Positions 7,154 through 12,795 are shown, counted from the first letter of the stretch. The stretch is 32,380 nucleotides of DNA from SIG701 sp045611685 (GCA_045611685.1 JAZKXO010000051.1:1-32380), one strand, 5' to 3'. The notes: a model not told the origin generated them from the letters alone. Made by a program: numbers and translations.

Positions 7154-7677
7154 GCCTGTACCTCCTCGCCGCGTGCATTGTACCAGACGTTTGGCTTTAT
7201 GCCGTCCTCACCAACTGTCAGCAATACCGCGTCATTGTCACCGACGATCAGAAGCAGATCACCGTCCGATCCTTTTGCACGTGCATCCTCGCAGATGGAA
7301 ATCGCATATCCACATCTTGCCGTCGCAGGCCTGCCGAACCTCCTCTTGTTCGATTCCGCGAAATCCTCACGACGTCTGTGTTTAATGCCGCCCCACAGCA
7401 AAATCCCGCTGATTCCCGTTTCATTGATCGGCATCAGCTCGGTGGACGACACCTTGCTGTCCGCGCCGTCCTCATCAATATCCCCTCCGACCTCACACAT
7501 CCAATATTCCGACGTTTCTGGATTTGGATAGTACGTCAAGACATCCAGCGGATTTTCCGCCGAATGGAATCCCTCTCTCGCCGTTTTTGCCTTTTCGCAG
7601 ACATTGACCTCGTGCGCTTTGAACTGATACCCACGGCAGATCAAGCCTTTTTCAAAACCTTTGTATGTAATCAACAT
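7150..7677 (-). CDS. DUF7666-like protein
   Basis: A 175-residue protein starting MLITYKGFEKGLICRGYQF. The order YKGF, RGYQF, EGFHSAENPLDVLTYYP and DSKVSSTEL matches a domain found in many phages and small mobile elements, often repeated in larger proteins, with unknown function. The C-terminal half (SICEDARAKGSDGDLLLIVGDNDAVLL) looks like a beta-rich extension. The start is the ATG; a GTG two codons upstream shares the weak GGGTGGG site. It sits between PcfJ and PcfK-like genes. Confidence 0.65.
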   Translation of the reverse strand: MLITYKGFEKGLICRGYQFKAHEVNVCEKAKTAREGFHSAENPLDVLTYYPNPETSEYWMCEVGGDIDEDGADSKVSSTELMPINETGISGILLWGGIKHRRREDFAESNKRRFGRPATARCGYAISICEDARAKGSDGDLLLIVGDNDAVLLTVGEDGIKPNVWYNARGEEVQA

Positions 7678-7691
7678 GCCCACCCACTTTC

Positions 7692-8081
7692 TCAGAATAT
7701 ATCAAACAGCGATACCGTAATTTCCTCCGGCTCTTCGTCTGCATCCACGGCACGACCGATCCCGCGCGTCACAACACCCGACTTTTCTGCCGGCAGAACG
7801 ATAACGCACTTAAAATCAACGTCGGAGGCAGGGAAGTAGAACTGCACCGCCTTTTTGTACGCGTCCACGTCGGAGATCATATATGTGACCCCGTTTGCAA
7901 CCGCCTTGACGCAGTCCGACAGCGTTTCTTTCTTTTCAAAAACCGCATCCGCAAACCGTTTGTCCTGCTGACAAAACGAAATCAGCATCTCGCCGATAGG
8001 ATGAATCAACGCCGCCGCTTGCTTCGACAGCCCTTTGTCAGGATTTTTCTGCTCTTGTTTCAATTTTACCACTGCATCCAT
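7692..8081 (-). CDS. PcfK-like protein (related to AcrIIA9 family)
   Basis: A 129-residue protein. It has a lysine-rich N-terminus, a helical body with CVKAVANGVTYMI, and the hallmark DAYKKAVQFYFPASDVDFKCVI (two halves), followed by an acidic tail. This pattern is that of PcfK-like proteins, a group to which the Cas9 inhibitor AcrIIA9 belongs. Known of the family: AcrIIA9 blocks Cas9 in assays, while plasmid PcfK has no clear role. Inference: an early phage copy could protect against CRISPR or act with PcfJ. The ATG follows GGAG and lies 44 bases inside the upstream gene. Confidence 0.65.
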   Translation of the reverse strand: MDAVVKLKQEQKNPDKGLSKQAAALIHPIGEMLISFCQQDKRFADAVFEKKETLSDCVKAVANGVTYMISDVDAYKKAVQFYFPASDVDFKCVIVLPAEKSGVVTRGIGRAVDADEEPEEITVSLFDIF

Positions 8082-8520
8082 GTTTACTCCATCTCTCATA
8101 TCTCATGATTTGATACTCCACGCCGCCGAGCACAACGCGGTCGTTACCCTTGATCCTTGTCTTGATATACGTTGCTGACCGTCCGATACGCTGTTGTATC
8201 TGATCGACGCTGTACGATACACCGCCGCTGACCAGCTTGATATATACCTTTTGGCAAGCCGTCTTGCGCTCCTTGATCGGTTCTGCCGGAGGTGCGGCTT
8301 TTCTCTTTTTCTTTGGCTTTACGTCCGCACCCGTTTTGATACCGTGCTTTTTCAAAACCTTTCGGATTTTGTCACAGCTGACATTGTTCAGATCGGCAAG
8401 GATTCCGATCATTGCCCGCTGATCCTTGGCTTCCCGGTAATGCCGGACAATCTCCTCCTCCGTCCACGCAAGAGACGTGCCTTTGATGATCTTGTGCGAG
8501 TATTCATTTTCGTCGATCAC
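8038..8520 (-). CDS. Double HTH-like DNA-binding protein
   Basis: A 160-residue protein with two possible helix-turn-helix units joined by a basic linker. The first is at about 19-55 (WTEEEIVRHYREA, then CDKIRKVLKKHG). The second is at about 100-135 (SVDQIQQRIGRSATYIKTRI). The linker KPKKKRKAAPPAEP is typical of DNA-contacting tethers. The start is a GTG after GGGAGGCGG, overlapping the upstream gene by 17 bases. Could regulate early genes. Target unknown. Confidence 0.6.
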   Translation of the reverse strand: MIDENEYSHKIIKGTSLAWTEEEIVRHYREAKDQRAMIGILADLNNVSCDKIRKVLKKHGIKTGADVKPKKKRKAAPPAEPIKERKTACQKVYIKLVSGGVSYSVDQIQQRIGRSATYIKTRIKGNDRVVLGGVEYQIMRYERWSKHGCSGKIETRAEKS

Positions 8521-8704
8521 GCTTTGCCGCCTCCCGCCCGAAACATCGGTCAGTCCCGATGCACTTCTTTTTCTCGCACTGCAGACACACCGCCGCCTGA
8601 TACAGCGATGTGTCCTTCAGTATCTGCCTCTCGCCTTTTCCGCGATCCTCATTCGGTCGCGTCGTGAGCTTGCCTTCTTTGTATAATTGATTCACGTATT
8701 TCAT
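8504..8704 (-). CDS. Small cysteine-containing phage protein
   Basis: A 66-residue basic protein beginning MKYVNQLYKEGKL. It has CLQC and CIGTDRC, a likely zinc site, in its C-terminal half. The ATG at 8704 is preferred over the one at 8728 because the minus-strand promoter seen just upstream would start transcription near 8723, and AAGGGG lies eight bases ahead. The gene is the first after the promoter and RNA cluster. Function unknown. Confidence 0.55.
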   Translation of the reverse strand: MKYVNQLYKEGKLTTRPNEDRGKGERQILKDTSLYQAAVCLQCEKKKCIGTDRCFGREAAKRDRRK

Positions 8705-8715
8705 GCGCAAACCCC

Positions 8716-8744
8716 TTGATAAATTCATGATTTTATGTTATAAT
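8716..8744 (+). promoter_or_regulatory. Plus-strand consensus promoter for a small RNA
   Basis: TTGATA, exactly 17 bases, TATAAT. This is one mismatch from the sigma-A consensus and points away from the minus-strand operon. Transcription would begin near 8751 and meet a strong terminator about 70 bases later. It overlaps the opposite-facing minus-strand promoter. Confidence 0.7.
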
Positions 8745-8758
8745 GATAACGTAATCAA
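8730..8758 (-). promoter_or_regulatory. Minus-strand promoter facing the small-RNA promoter
   Basis: On the minus strand TTGATT, 17 bases, TAAAAT, start near 8723, just before the ATG at 8704. It shares the same bases as the plus-strand promoter, so only one polymerase can bind at a time. Confidence 0.5.
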
Positions 8759-8820
8759 CGGAACGCCCATCCCGTTTTGATTGCCAGAGCCTCCGGCATT
8801 TCGCCGAAGGCTCGTTTTTT
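8751..8820 (+). ncRNA. Small structured RNA antisense to the early operon
   Basis: A transcript of about 70 nt is framed by a near-perfect promoter and an intrinsic terminator. It folds into two hairpins. The first pairs AATCAA (8753-8758) with TTGATT (8777-8782), continuing through CGG/CCG. The second is the terminator stem. It has no open reading frame worth noting. It lies opposite the spacer between two minus-strand genes, so it would base-pair with the read-through early transcript. It matches no tRNA or known RNA I can recognise. It may be a regulatory antisense RNA or may work on a host target. Confidence 0.6.
8787..8820 (+). terminator. Intrinsic terminator of the small RNA
   Basis: Stem GAGCCT/AGGCTC with one mismatch, then CGGC/GCCG around a five-base loop, followed by GTTTTTT. 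The T-run exists only on the plus strand, so it serves the plus-strand transcript. The run overlaps the stop codon of the minus-strand gene at 8819. Confidence 0.8.
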
Positions 8821-9025
8821 ATTTCTGCGCACTCTCCGCCGGAAGCTGCGGAACCGCCGCGCCGTCAATCTCACGCATGATCGAGTCGCGCTCCCAATCC
8901 ATGCGGTCGAAGATCGTGTCGGGAATCTGCGCACGGTCGACAAAGACCTGCGGGAAATCTGTTTTTGCGGAAAGCCCCCGTGCGACGGGATCGTGAATTT
9001 CGTAATTGATAACTCCTGTGTACAT
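8819..9025 (-). CDS. Small conserved-type hypothetical protein
   Basis: A 68-residue protein starting MYTGVINYEIHDPVARG and containing FVDRAQIPDTIFDRMDWERDSIMREIDG. No family is recognised. The start is the ATG behind AAAGGAATATCTATC; longer forms lack a ribosome site and would cross the spacer to the next gene. The stop abuts the small-RNA terminator. Confidence 0.5.
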   Translation of the reverse strand: MYTGVINYEIHDPVARGLSAKTDFPQVFVDRAQIPDTIFDRMDWERDSIMREIDGAAVPQLPAESAQK

Positions 9026-9075
9026 GATAGATATTCCTTTCATACTTGTAATTTTTGATAGTAAAGATTGATTTT

Positions 9076-9510
9076 TCACGCCCGTTCGGCGTTTTTGTTT
9101 TTGAAGTTGTATTTTTTCGGATTCGCCGCATACTCTCGGTACCACGACCAGTCACATTCGAGCCGCACCTTGATTTTGTACGATTCCGTCCGCGACCAGG
9201 TCACGCGCTCGCCGCCCTGACGCTTTGGCAGGACGATGCAGTCCCCGTAGGTTCCGATGCCCGCAAAGTAGGTTGCCGCTTCGTTTCGCGGTCTCCCCTC
9301 ATCAAACGCGCTCTCTCTTGTGATGTATGCATTTCCGTCGGATGTCCTTGCATACTCAATCGCGCCGCCGAAATACTTTTCCAGCGCGTCGAGCAGCTCC
9401 TCCGAACCGCCGTCAAACCCCAGCTGGACAATCTCCATGCGCCCTGACGGACGGATCAGCACACCGAACCGCTCACGGTATTTGTCATACGGTGCTTTGC
9501 GTCTGTTCAT
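9076..9510 (-). CDS. Hypothetical early protein, DUF3846-like
   Basis: A 144-residue protein. The order is a strand LIRPSGRMEIVQLG, a helix ELLDALEKYFGGAIEYA, a short segment with EGRPRNEAATYFAG and a final strand YGDCIVLPKRQGG. That arrangement recalls DUF3846, a small domain of phage and plasmid proteins of unknown role. The C-terminal third (YREYAANPKKYNF) is an unusual basic-aromatic extension. The ATG follows AAAGGAGGAACATC, a strong site, and overlaps the gene upstream. Confidence 0.55.
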   Translation of the reverse strand: MNRRKAPYDKYRERFGVLIRPSGRMEIVQLGFDGGSEELLDALEKYFGGAIEYARTSDGNAYITRESAFDEGRPRNEAATYFAGIGTYGDCIVLPKRQGGERVTWSRTESYKIKVRLECDWSWYREYAANPKKYNFKNKNAERA

Positions 9511-9781
9511 GATGTTCCTCCTTTTGCTTTTTCAAAGATTCAAGGTATTCGTGTTCCGTTATCAGCTCATCCAGCCGACCTTCGTACATTGTTCCGCCGG
9601 AGTTGCCCGCGCCGAGCAGTCTGCAGGAATAAAAGCGATCCCCGTCGCAGTACGGCTGTTTGGTTTCGTTGTCGATCCGCGCCATGCGCTTGACCTCTAC
9701 ACCTGCGACGATCACGGGGATTCCGCGATATCGGCACCGCTCCCCGGTGTCCAGCGCAATCAATGCCTGTCCCCAGTTCAT
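9485..9781 (-). CDS. Hypothetical early protein, 98 residues
   Basis: Begins MNWGQALIALDTGERCRYRG and continues with a beta-rich stretch (IPVIVAGVEVKRMARI), two further cysteines and a charged C-terminal helix (EYLESLKKQKEEHHEQ). The opening resembles the MNWGQALKALKEG motif found at the start of DUF2829-type phage proteins, but the rest is not recognised. The start overlaps the upstream HTH gene's stop (ATGA), so the two are coupled. Confidence 0.55.
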   Translation of the reverse strand: MNWGQALIALDTGERCRYRGIPVIVAGVEVKRMARIDNETKQPYCDGDRFYSCRLLGAGNSGGTMYEGRLDELITEHEYLESLKKQKEEHHEQTQSTV

Positions 9782-10017
9782 ACAAGCACCTCCAAGGGAT
9801 TGTCAATGCCGCAGTATTCGCACAACGCTTTGATCGTCGTCCATTTCAGATCGGCTTCGCCGTCCAGCACCTTTGACAGCCATTCGGGATCGCGCCCGAT
9901 GGCTTTTGCCGCCCGCCGCAGATCCCCTTTGTCGTAAATCCGATTCCAAAGCTCTTTTTGCACGGGAAACGGATTTTTCTTTGCAAATGCACGCGCAAGG
10001 TTTTTCTGATACGCCAT
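9778..10017 (-). CDS. Cro/C1-type HTH protein
   Basis: A 79-residue DNA-binding protein. The helix-turn-helix is at about residues 31-65: DLRRAAKAIGRDPEWLSKVLDG, then TTIKALCEYCGI. A basic arm (KNLARAFAKKNPF) precedes it. The ATG follows GAGGGGTGCAAAG. As a small HTH protein encoded in the leftward early operon it could act like Cro, competing with the repressor for the GGTT-N5-AACC operators, but the first positions are taken by other genes, so this is only one option. Confidence 0.7.
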   Translation of the reverse strand: MAYQKNLARAFAKKNPFPVQKELWNRIYDKGDLRRAAKAIGRDPEWLSKVLDGEADLKWTTIKALCEYCGIDNPLEVLV

Positions 10018-10030
10018 CTTTGCACCCCTC

Positions 10031-10255
10031 TCATTTCGGCGATTTGCCGTTCCAAAGGAAGTTGCTGTTATCTTTGCACCCGCAGCAGGCACACGTTCCG
10101 CGCTCCGGCGAGTCGCACTGCTCGCAATGCAATTCACAGCTCTGCGGGAAGGTATCACGGAATACGCAGATTTCGCACACGTCGGTTTTCGGCAGGATCA
10201 CCGCCACCAAACGTTTGAGAAATTCATTGTCTTTTTTCAGGTTGCTTTTCCACAT
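10031..10255 (-). CDS. Cysteine-rich metal-binding protein behind a structured leader
   Basis: A 74-residue protein. Residues 1-24 form a helix (KDNEFLKRLVAVILPK). Residues 27-60 contain ten cysteines: CEIC, SCELHCEQC, TCACCGC. This suggests two zinc sites in a compact fold. The ATG is preceded by AAAGGAGAAAAACC. The open frame extends upstream, but that part is Arg-rich, lies in the structured leader and is unlikely to be translated. Function unknown; translation may be controlled by the leader. Confidence 0.6.
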   Translation of the reverse strand: MWKSNLKKDNEFLKRLVAVILPKTDVCEICVFRDTFPQSCELHCEQCDSPERGTCACCGCKDNSNFLWNGKSPK

Positions 10256-10263
10256 GGTTTTTC

Positions 10264-10433
10264 TCCTTTTTTCTTTGCCCCACCGGGGTACGGTGACAGT
10301 TTCCGATCTGCGTCGGACTTGCCGTCGTACCCCCTGCGACCGTTGGCGTACAGCCGCAGAATAAGAAAGGAGGAGTCGACCGCACACCCTCATGTCAATG
10401 TGCGGCAGGATGCGTCTTGATTTCACCGCACCC
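10264..10433 (-). ncRNA. Structured leader RNA with four helices and an anti-SD run
   Basis: Between two early genes the minus-strand transcript can form four stems in a row: P1 GGGTGCG/CGCATCC (10433-10408), P2 CCGCACA/TGTGCGG (10405-10380), P3 CTGCG/CGCAG (10359-10334) and P4 GGGGTACG/CGTACCCC (10333-10285) with an inner TCCGA/TCGGA. Between P2 and P3 lies CTCCTCCTTT, which can pair with the AAAGGAG ribosome site of the next gene (10270-10264). This is the layout of a cis-acting translational switch, or of a stable RNA cut from the operon. No known family is recognised. Confidence 0.5.
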
Positions 10434-10450
10434 CGGCAGGGCAGAGTATT

Positions 10451-10663
10451 TTAATTTTTGAATAATTCCGCAAAGTCAGGATTCTGCTTTGCGATCTCAA
10501 AGAATACGCTTTCCGCCGCACGGGACAGACAGCGTTCCTCGCACTTCGTCAGACCGGATGCGCCGACAGCGGATTCCGGGATATCGCGGAAGATCGGACG
10601 ATCATCGACAAACCCTCCGTCTTCCGTTCTCTTTGCGACAAAGCCGACCTGTACGCGTTTCAT
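10451..10663 (-). CDS. Small hypothetical early protein
   Basis: A 70-residue protein starting MKRVQVGFVAKRTEDGG. It has a beta-rich first half and a helical end (CLSRAAESVFFEIAKQNPDFAELFKN). No family is recognised. The ATG is two bases after the upstream stop, behind AGGAGGCGTCTTGAA. Second gene of the leftward operon. Confidence 0.55.
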   Translation of the reverse strand: MKRVQVGFVAKRTEDGGFVDDRPIFRDIPESAVGASGLTKCEERCLSRAAESVFFEIAKQNPDFAELFKN

Positions 10664-10664
10664 T

Positions 10665-10859
10665 TCAAGACGCCTCCTTCTTTTCTTCATCCGGCTTTGC
10701 TTCTCTGCGCTGGCTTTCCAGCACAAATGCCATGCCCTCGAGCTGATTGACAAACGCCTCACGTGCGGTCTTTCCCAGCTGTGCATAAATCGCACATGCC
10801 TTTTCGGCAATTTTCTTTTCGTTGGTTTCCATTGGTTCACCGATGGTCTTTGCGACCAT
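10665..10859 (-). CDS. First gene of the leftward early operon
   Basis: A 64-residue helical protein: MVAKTIGEPMETNEKKIAEKACAIYAQLGKT..., a central EAFVNQLEGMAFVLESQRREA helix and an acidic-lysine tail. No known family. It follows the leftward promoter with a leader of about 23 bases and a GGAAAGGAAG site. Being first under this promoter, it is a candidate for an early switch protein, but no HTH is seen. Confidence 0.6.
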   Translation of the reverse strand: MVAKTIGEPMETNEKKIAEKACAIYAQLGKTAREAFVNQLEGMAFVLESQRREAKPDEEKKEAS

Positions 10860-10888
10860 GTTTCTTCCTTTCCTTGGTTGATGTATCC

Positions 10889-10917
10889 ATTATATCACAT
10901 AAAAATGGTTTTGTCAA
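10889..10917 (-). promoter_or_regulatory. Leftward early promoter (PL-type)
   Basis: Minus strand TTGACA, 17 bases, TATAAT: full consensus. The -35 box lies inside the operator copy at 10906-10920, so repressor binding would shut the early operon. Start near 10882. Confidence 0.9.
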
Positions 10918-10920
10918 CCA
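10906..10920. promoter_or_regulatory. Repressor operator, left copy
   Basis: TGGTTTTGTCAACCA, an inverted repeat GGTT-N5-AACC. The same 15 bases appear in reverse complement at 10948-10962. The ATAAAAA stretch before each copy is also shared. Covers the -35 box of the leftward promoter. Confidence 0.75.
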
Positions 10921-10947
10921 CTTTAGCGAAAATTATTTGCATAAAAA

Positions 10948-10962
10948 TGGTTGACAAAACCA
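10948..10962. promoter_or_regulatory. Repressor operator, right copy
   Basis: TGGTTGACAAAACCA, the exact reverse complement of the left copy. It covers the -35 box of the repressor promoter, which implies autoregulation. Centre-to-centre distance is 42 bp, about four helical turns, so two dimers would sit on the same face of the DNA. Confidence 0.75.
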
Positions 10963-10979
10963 ATATAATGTGTTATAAT
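10951..10979 (+). promoter_or_regulatory. Repressor promoter
   Basis: TTGACA, 17 bases, TATAAT: full consensus, pointing to the repressor gene. Start near 10986; the leader contains AAAGGAGG. Confidence 0.9.
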
Positions 10980-11006
10980 ATATACGTCACGAAAGGAGGC
11001 TCTTTC

Positions 11007-11396
11007 ATGGACTATGCAATAAACGAACGAATCAAAGAATTGCGCAAGGCATTGCGTCTTTCTCAAACCGCGTTCGGCGAGAAAATCGGTCTCGGCAGAG
11101 GAAGCATCAAAGGTTTTGATGAAAAAACAACCGTCCCGACTTCCTCACAATTGCGAGTGATTTGCAAGGAATTTAACGTCAACCCTGACTGGCTGATGCA
11201 CGGAACCGGTGAAATGTTCCTCGAACGCGATTCCGGCGACGAAATCGCAGAATTTCTGTCATCACTTCTTGATGATGATGACACAAGCATCCGCAAACGC
11301 TTCATTCTCGCCCTCTCCAAATTCGACGGCGACGACTGGGCGACAGTCGAGAAATTCCTCGACAACTTCACAAAAACAGAAAAAGACGGCGAATGA
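11007..11396 (+). CDS. Phage repressor, HTH-type, short form
   Basis: A 129-residue regulator. The N-terminal HTH_3 domain is at about residues 7-65: RIKELRKALRLSQTAFGEKIGLGRGSIKGF, and ICKEFNVNPDWLMHGTGEMF, the usual end of Firmicutes phage repressors. The recognition region has FDEKTTVP where relatives have an IE-G-T-P pattern. The C-terminus is a short helical part (KRFILALSKF, WATVEKFLDNF), probably for oligomerisation. There is no S24 peptidase domain, so RecA-driven self-cleavage is unlikely. The ATG is seven bases after AAAGGAGG. A consensus promoter with operator lies upstream, a terminator overlaps the stop. Confidence 0.85.
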   Translation: MDYAINERIKELRKALRLSQTAFGEKIGLGRGSIKGFDEKTTVPTSSQLRVICKEFNVNPDWLMHGTGEMFLERDSGDEIAEFLSSLLDDDDTSIRKRFILALSKFDGDDWATVEKFLDNFTKTEKDGE

Positions 11397-11408
11397 GCCG
11401 TCTTTTTT
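11381..11408 (+). terminator. Repressor terminator overlapping its stop codon
   Basis: AAAAGACGGC/GCCGTCTTTT, a 10-bp stem with loop GAATGA, then a run of T. The loop contains the repressor's TGA stop. Confidence 0.9.
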
Positions 11409-11430
11409 CTTGTGTTATTTTCTTTTGGTA

Positions 11431-11459
11431 TTGACAGTTTTTGTGCGTGGTGTTATAAT
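11431..11459 (+). promoter_or_regulatory. Independent promoter of the surface-protein gene
   Basis: TTGACA, 17 bases, TATAAT, a full consensus directly after the repressor terminator. No operator copy is seen in it, so the gene is likely expressed in the lysogen. Confidence 0.9.
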
Positions 11460-11492
11460 GAATGTAACATCAAACGTAAAGGACATTTCATC

Positions 11493-12188
11493 ATGAAAAT
11501 CAAAAACGCCCTGATCGGCACAGTCGCAACCGTTTCTGCTTTGGGTGTCATCGGCTCTTTTGCCGGAGGAAACGATACAGCCGCAGAACCGATTGACACC
11601 GTCGCAGAATCCCATTCCGTCGAGGTCGTCATCCTCGAACCCGGTGATTATCCTCCCGGCTATACGCTTGATATAACGACACAGATCGAGACAGAGCCTC
11701 CCGCGCCCGTCACACAGCCGCCCGAAACCGAACCGCCGAAGCCCACCACGCAGGCACCGCAAACCGAACCACCCGTACCTGTGACGCAAGCACCCGTGAC
11801 CGAACCGCCAAAGCTCGTCACAGAACCGCCCGCACCCGTGACACAGCCTCCCGTTGTCACCGAAGCACCGAAACCCGTCACCCCTCCGCCCGTTGTCACC
11901 GAAGCCCCGAAACAGGTGCTTGATATCCTGTCCGTCACATCCCCGATCAAAGGCGGTCAGAATGCGACGCTGTCAGCCAAGGGCAAGCCGAATACTGTCT
12001 ATGATATCAAGGTCGTCTACAGCTCCGGCGAGAGCAGCGCAAAAGGACTGGAAGACAAAACATCCGATGCAAACGGTAATGTCAGTTGGACGTGGAAGGT
12101 CGGCGCAAAAACTAAGCCCGGCACATACACGATCACCGTCAAAGGCGGCGGCGAAACCGATACCATTACAATCACAGTCGCAGACTAA
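11493..12188 (+). CDS. Exported Pro-rich stalk protein with Ig-like domain (lysogenic cargo)
   Basis: A 231-residue protein. Residues 1-25 form a signal sequence or membrane anchor (KIKNALIGTVATVSALGVIGSFAGG) without a lipobox cysteine. Residues 62-145 are a proline-threonine stalk of degenerate repeats such as TEPPAPVTQPP, TEPPKPTTQAP and VTEAPKPVTPPP. Residues 146-231 are a beta-sandwich segment (LDILSVTSPIKGGQNATL, then NGNVSWTWKVG, TKPGTYTITVKGGG), an Ig-like type common in Clostridia cell-surface proteins. The gene has its own consensus promoter and follows the repressor, the classic place for genes that change a lysogen. It could bind sugars or shield receptors. No LPXTG motif is seen. 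Confidence 0.7.
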   Translation: MKIKNALIGTVATVSALGVIGSFAGGNDTAAEPIDTVAESHSVEVVILEPGDYPPGYTLDITTQIETEPPAPVTQPPETEPPKPTTQAPQTEPPVPVTQAPVTEPPKLVTEPPAPVTQPPVVTEAPKPVTPPPVVTEAPKQVLDILSVTSPIKGGQNATLSAKGKPNTVYDIKVVYSSGESSAKGLEDKTSDANGNVSWTWKVGAKTKPGTYTITVKGGGETDTITITVAD

Positions 12189-12197
12189 GGAGATATC

Positions 12198-12626
12198 ATG
12201 ATATCATTCCATACAACGCTTTTGCGCATGGGACGGTTCCGGCTCGGAATCTCTAAAAGGTTCAGCGGACTTGCATTGTTCTTCGTTTCGCTTTTTGCGC
12301 TCGTGTTTTATTCGATGTATTGGATGCTGCTTGCCTCCCTGTGGATGCTGTACGGTCTGTTTTTAATCTGCATCGTCCTCCCATACCATATCATTCGTTT
12401 CCTCAACCGCGACCGAAATGATGCAGTCCTCGAAGCAAACAAAGTCCCGAAGATCTTCCGATATGATTTTGTGTTTTGGCTGTCCGTCCTTTTGTTCCCG
12501 CCGCTTGCAATCTTTATCCTGTTTCTTCGTGATGACAAGCATCTGTGGAACCGTATTCTATGCGGTTTGTGCGTCCTGCCGTTTGCGTTCGGCTGGATCA
12601 GCATTATCTTATCAATGTTCAAATAA
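12198..12626 (+). CDS. Four-helix membrane protein, possible superinfection exclusion
   Basis: A 142-residue protein with hydrophobic helices at about 24-44, 47-66, 88-108 and 119-140, joined by basic loops (HIIRFLNRDRNDA; RDDKHLWNR). The ATG follows AAGGAGATATC and starts nine bases after the cargo gene, so the two form an operon ending in a strong terminator. No enzyme motif is seen. Membrane proteins expressed from prophages next to the repressor often block entry of related phages; that is only an inference here. Confidence 0.6.
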   Translation: MISFHTTLLRMGRFRLGISKRFSGLALFFVSLFALVFYSMYWMLLASLWMLYGLFLICIVLPYHIIRFLNRDRNDAVLEANKVPKIFRYDFVFWLSVLLFPPLAIFILFLRDDKHLWNRILCGLCVLPFAFGWISIILSMFK

Positions 12627-12653
12627 AAAAAGAGAGGTCAACCCTCTCTTTTT
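12627..12653. terminator. Bidirectional terminator
   Basis: AAAAAGAGAGG/CCTCTCTTTTT, an 11-bp stem with a five-base loop. It has T-runs on both strands, serving the membrane-protein operon from the left and the small minus-strand gene from the right. Confidence 0.9.
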
Positions 12654-12661
12654 GTTTGTCA

Positions 12662-12754
12662 TCAGCCGCGCAGAACAGCCATGACAAGTTTATAGATTTT
12701 TCTCAATTTTCGATCATCAATCGTGTCGATGATATTGTGTAACATCTCCCGCAT
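12662..12754 (-). CDS. Small peptide gene, 30 residues
   Basis: Codes for a helical amphipathic peptide, MREMLHNIIDTIDDRKLRK then IYKLVMAVLRG. It has a strong ribosome site (GGAAAGGAGG, nine bases away), its own extended -10 promoter and a shared terminator just after the stop. This full set of signals around only 31 codons argues for a real gene. Short peptides with the same D-RKLR-IY pattern occur in Clostridia near mobile elements. Function unknown. Confidence 0.55.
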   Translation of the reverse strand: MREMLHNIIDTIDDRKLRKIYKLVMAVLRG

Positions 12755-12786
12755 CGGTACGTCCTCCTTTCCGTGGAACTGTACCG

Positions 12787-12795
12787 ATTATATCA
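12787..12795 (-). promoter_or_regulatory. Extended -10 promoter for the 30-residue peptide gene
   Basis: TGATATAAT on the minus strand, an extended -10. The -35 region is weak. The predicted start is near 12780, leaving a leader of about 26 bases with the strong ribosome site. Confidence 0.6.

Noticed and set aside
10285..10333. tRNA-like fold in the structured leader
   Set aside because: The 8-bp outer stem resembles an acceptor arm, but there is no T-loop, no anticodon arm and no CCA-type end.
10376..10453. 20-codon plus-strand frame after AAAGGAGGAG
   Set aside because: The distance from the purine run to the ATG is too long, and the run is better explained as the complement of the leader's anti-SD segment.
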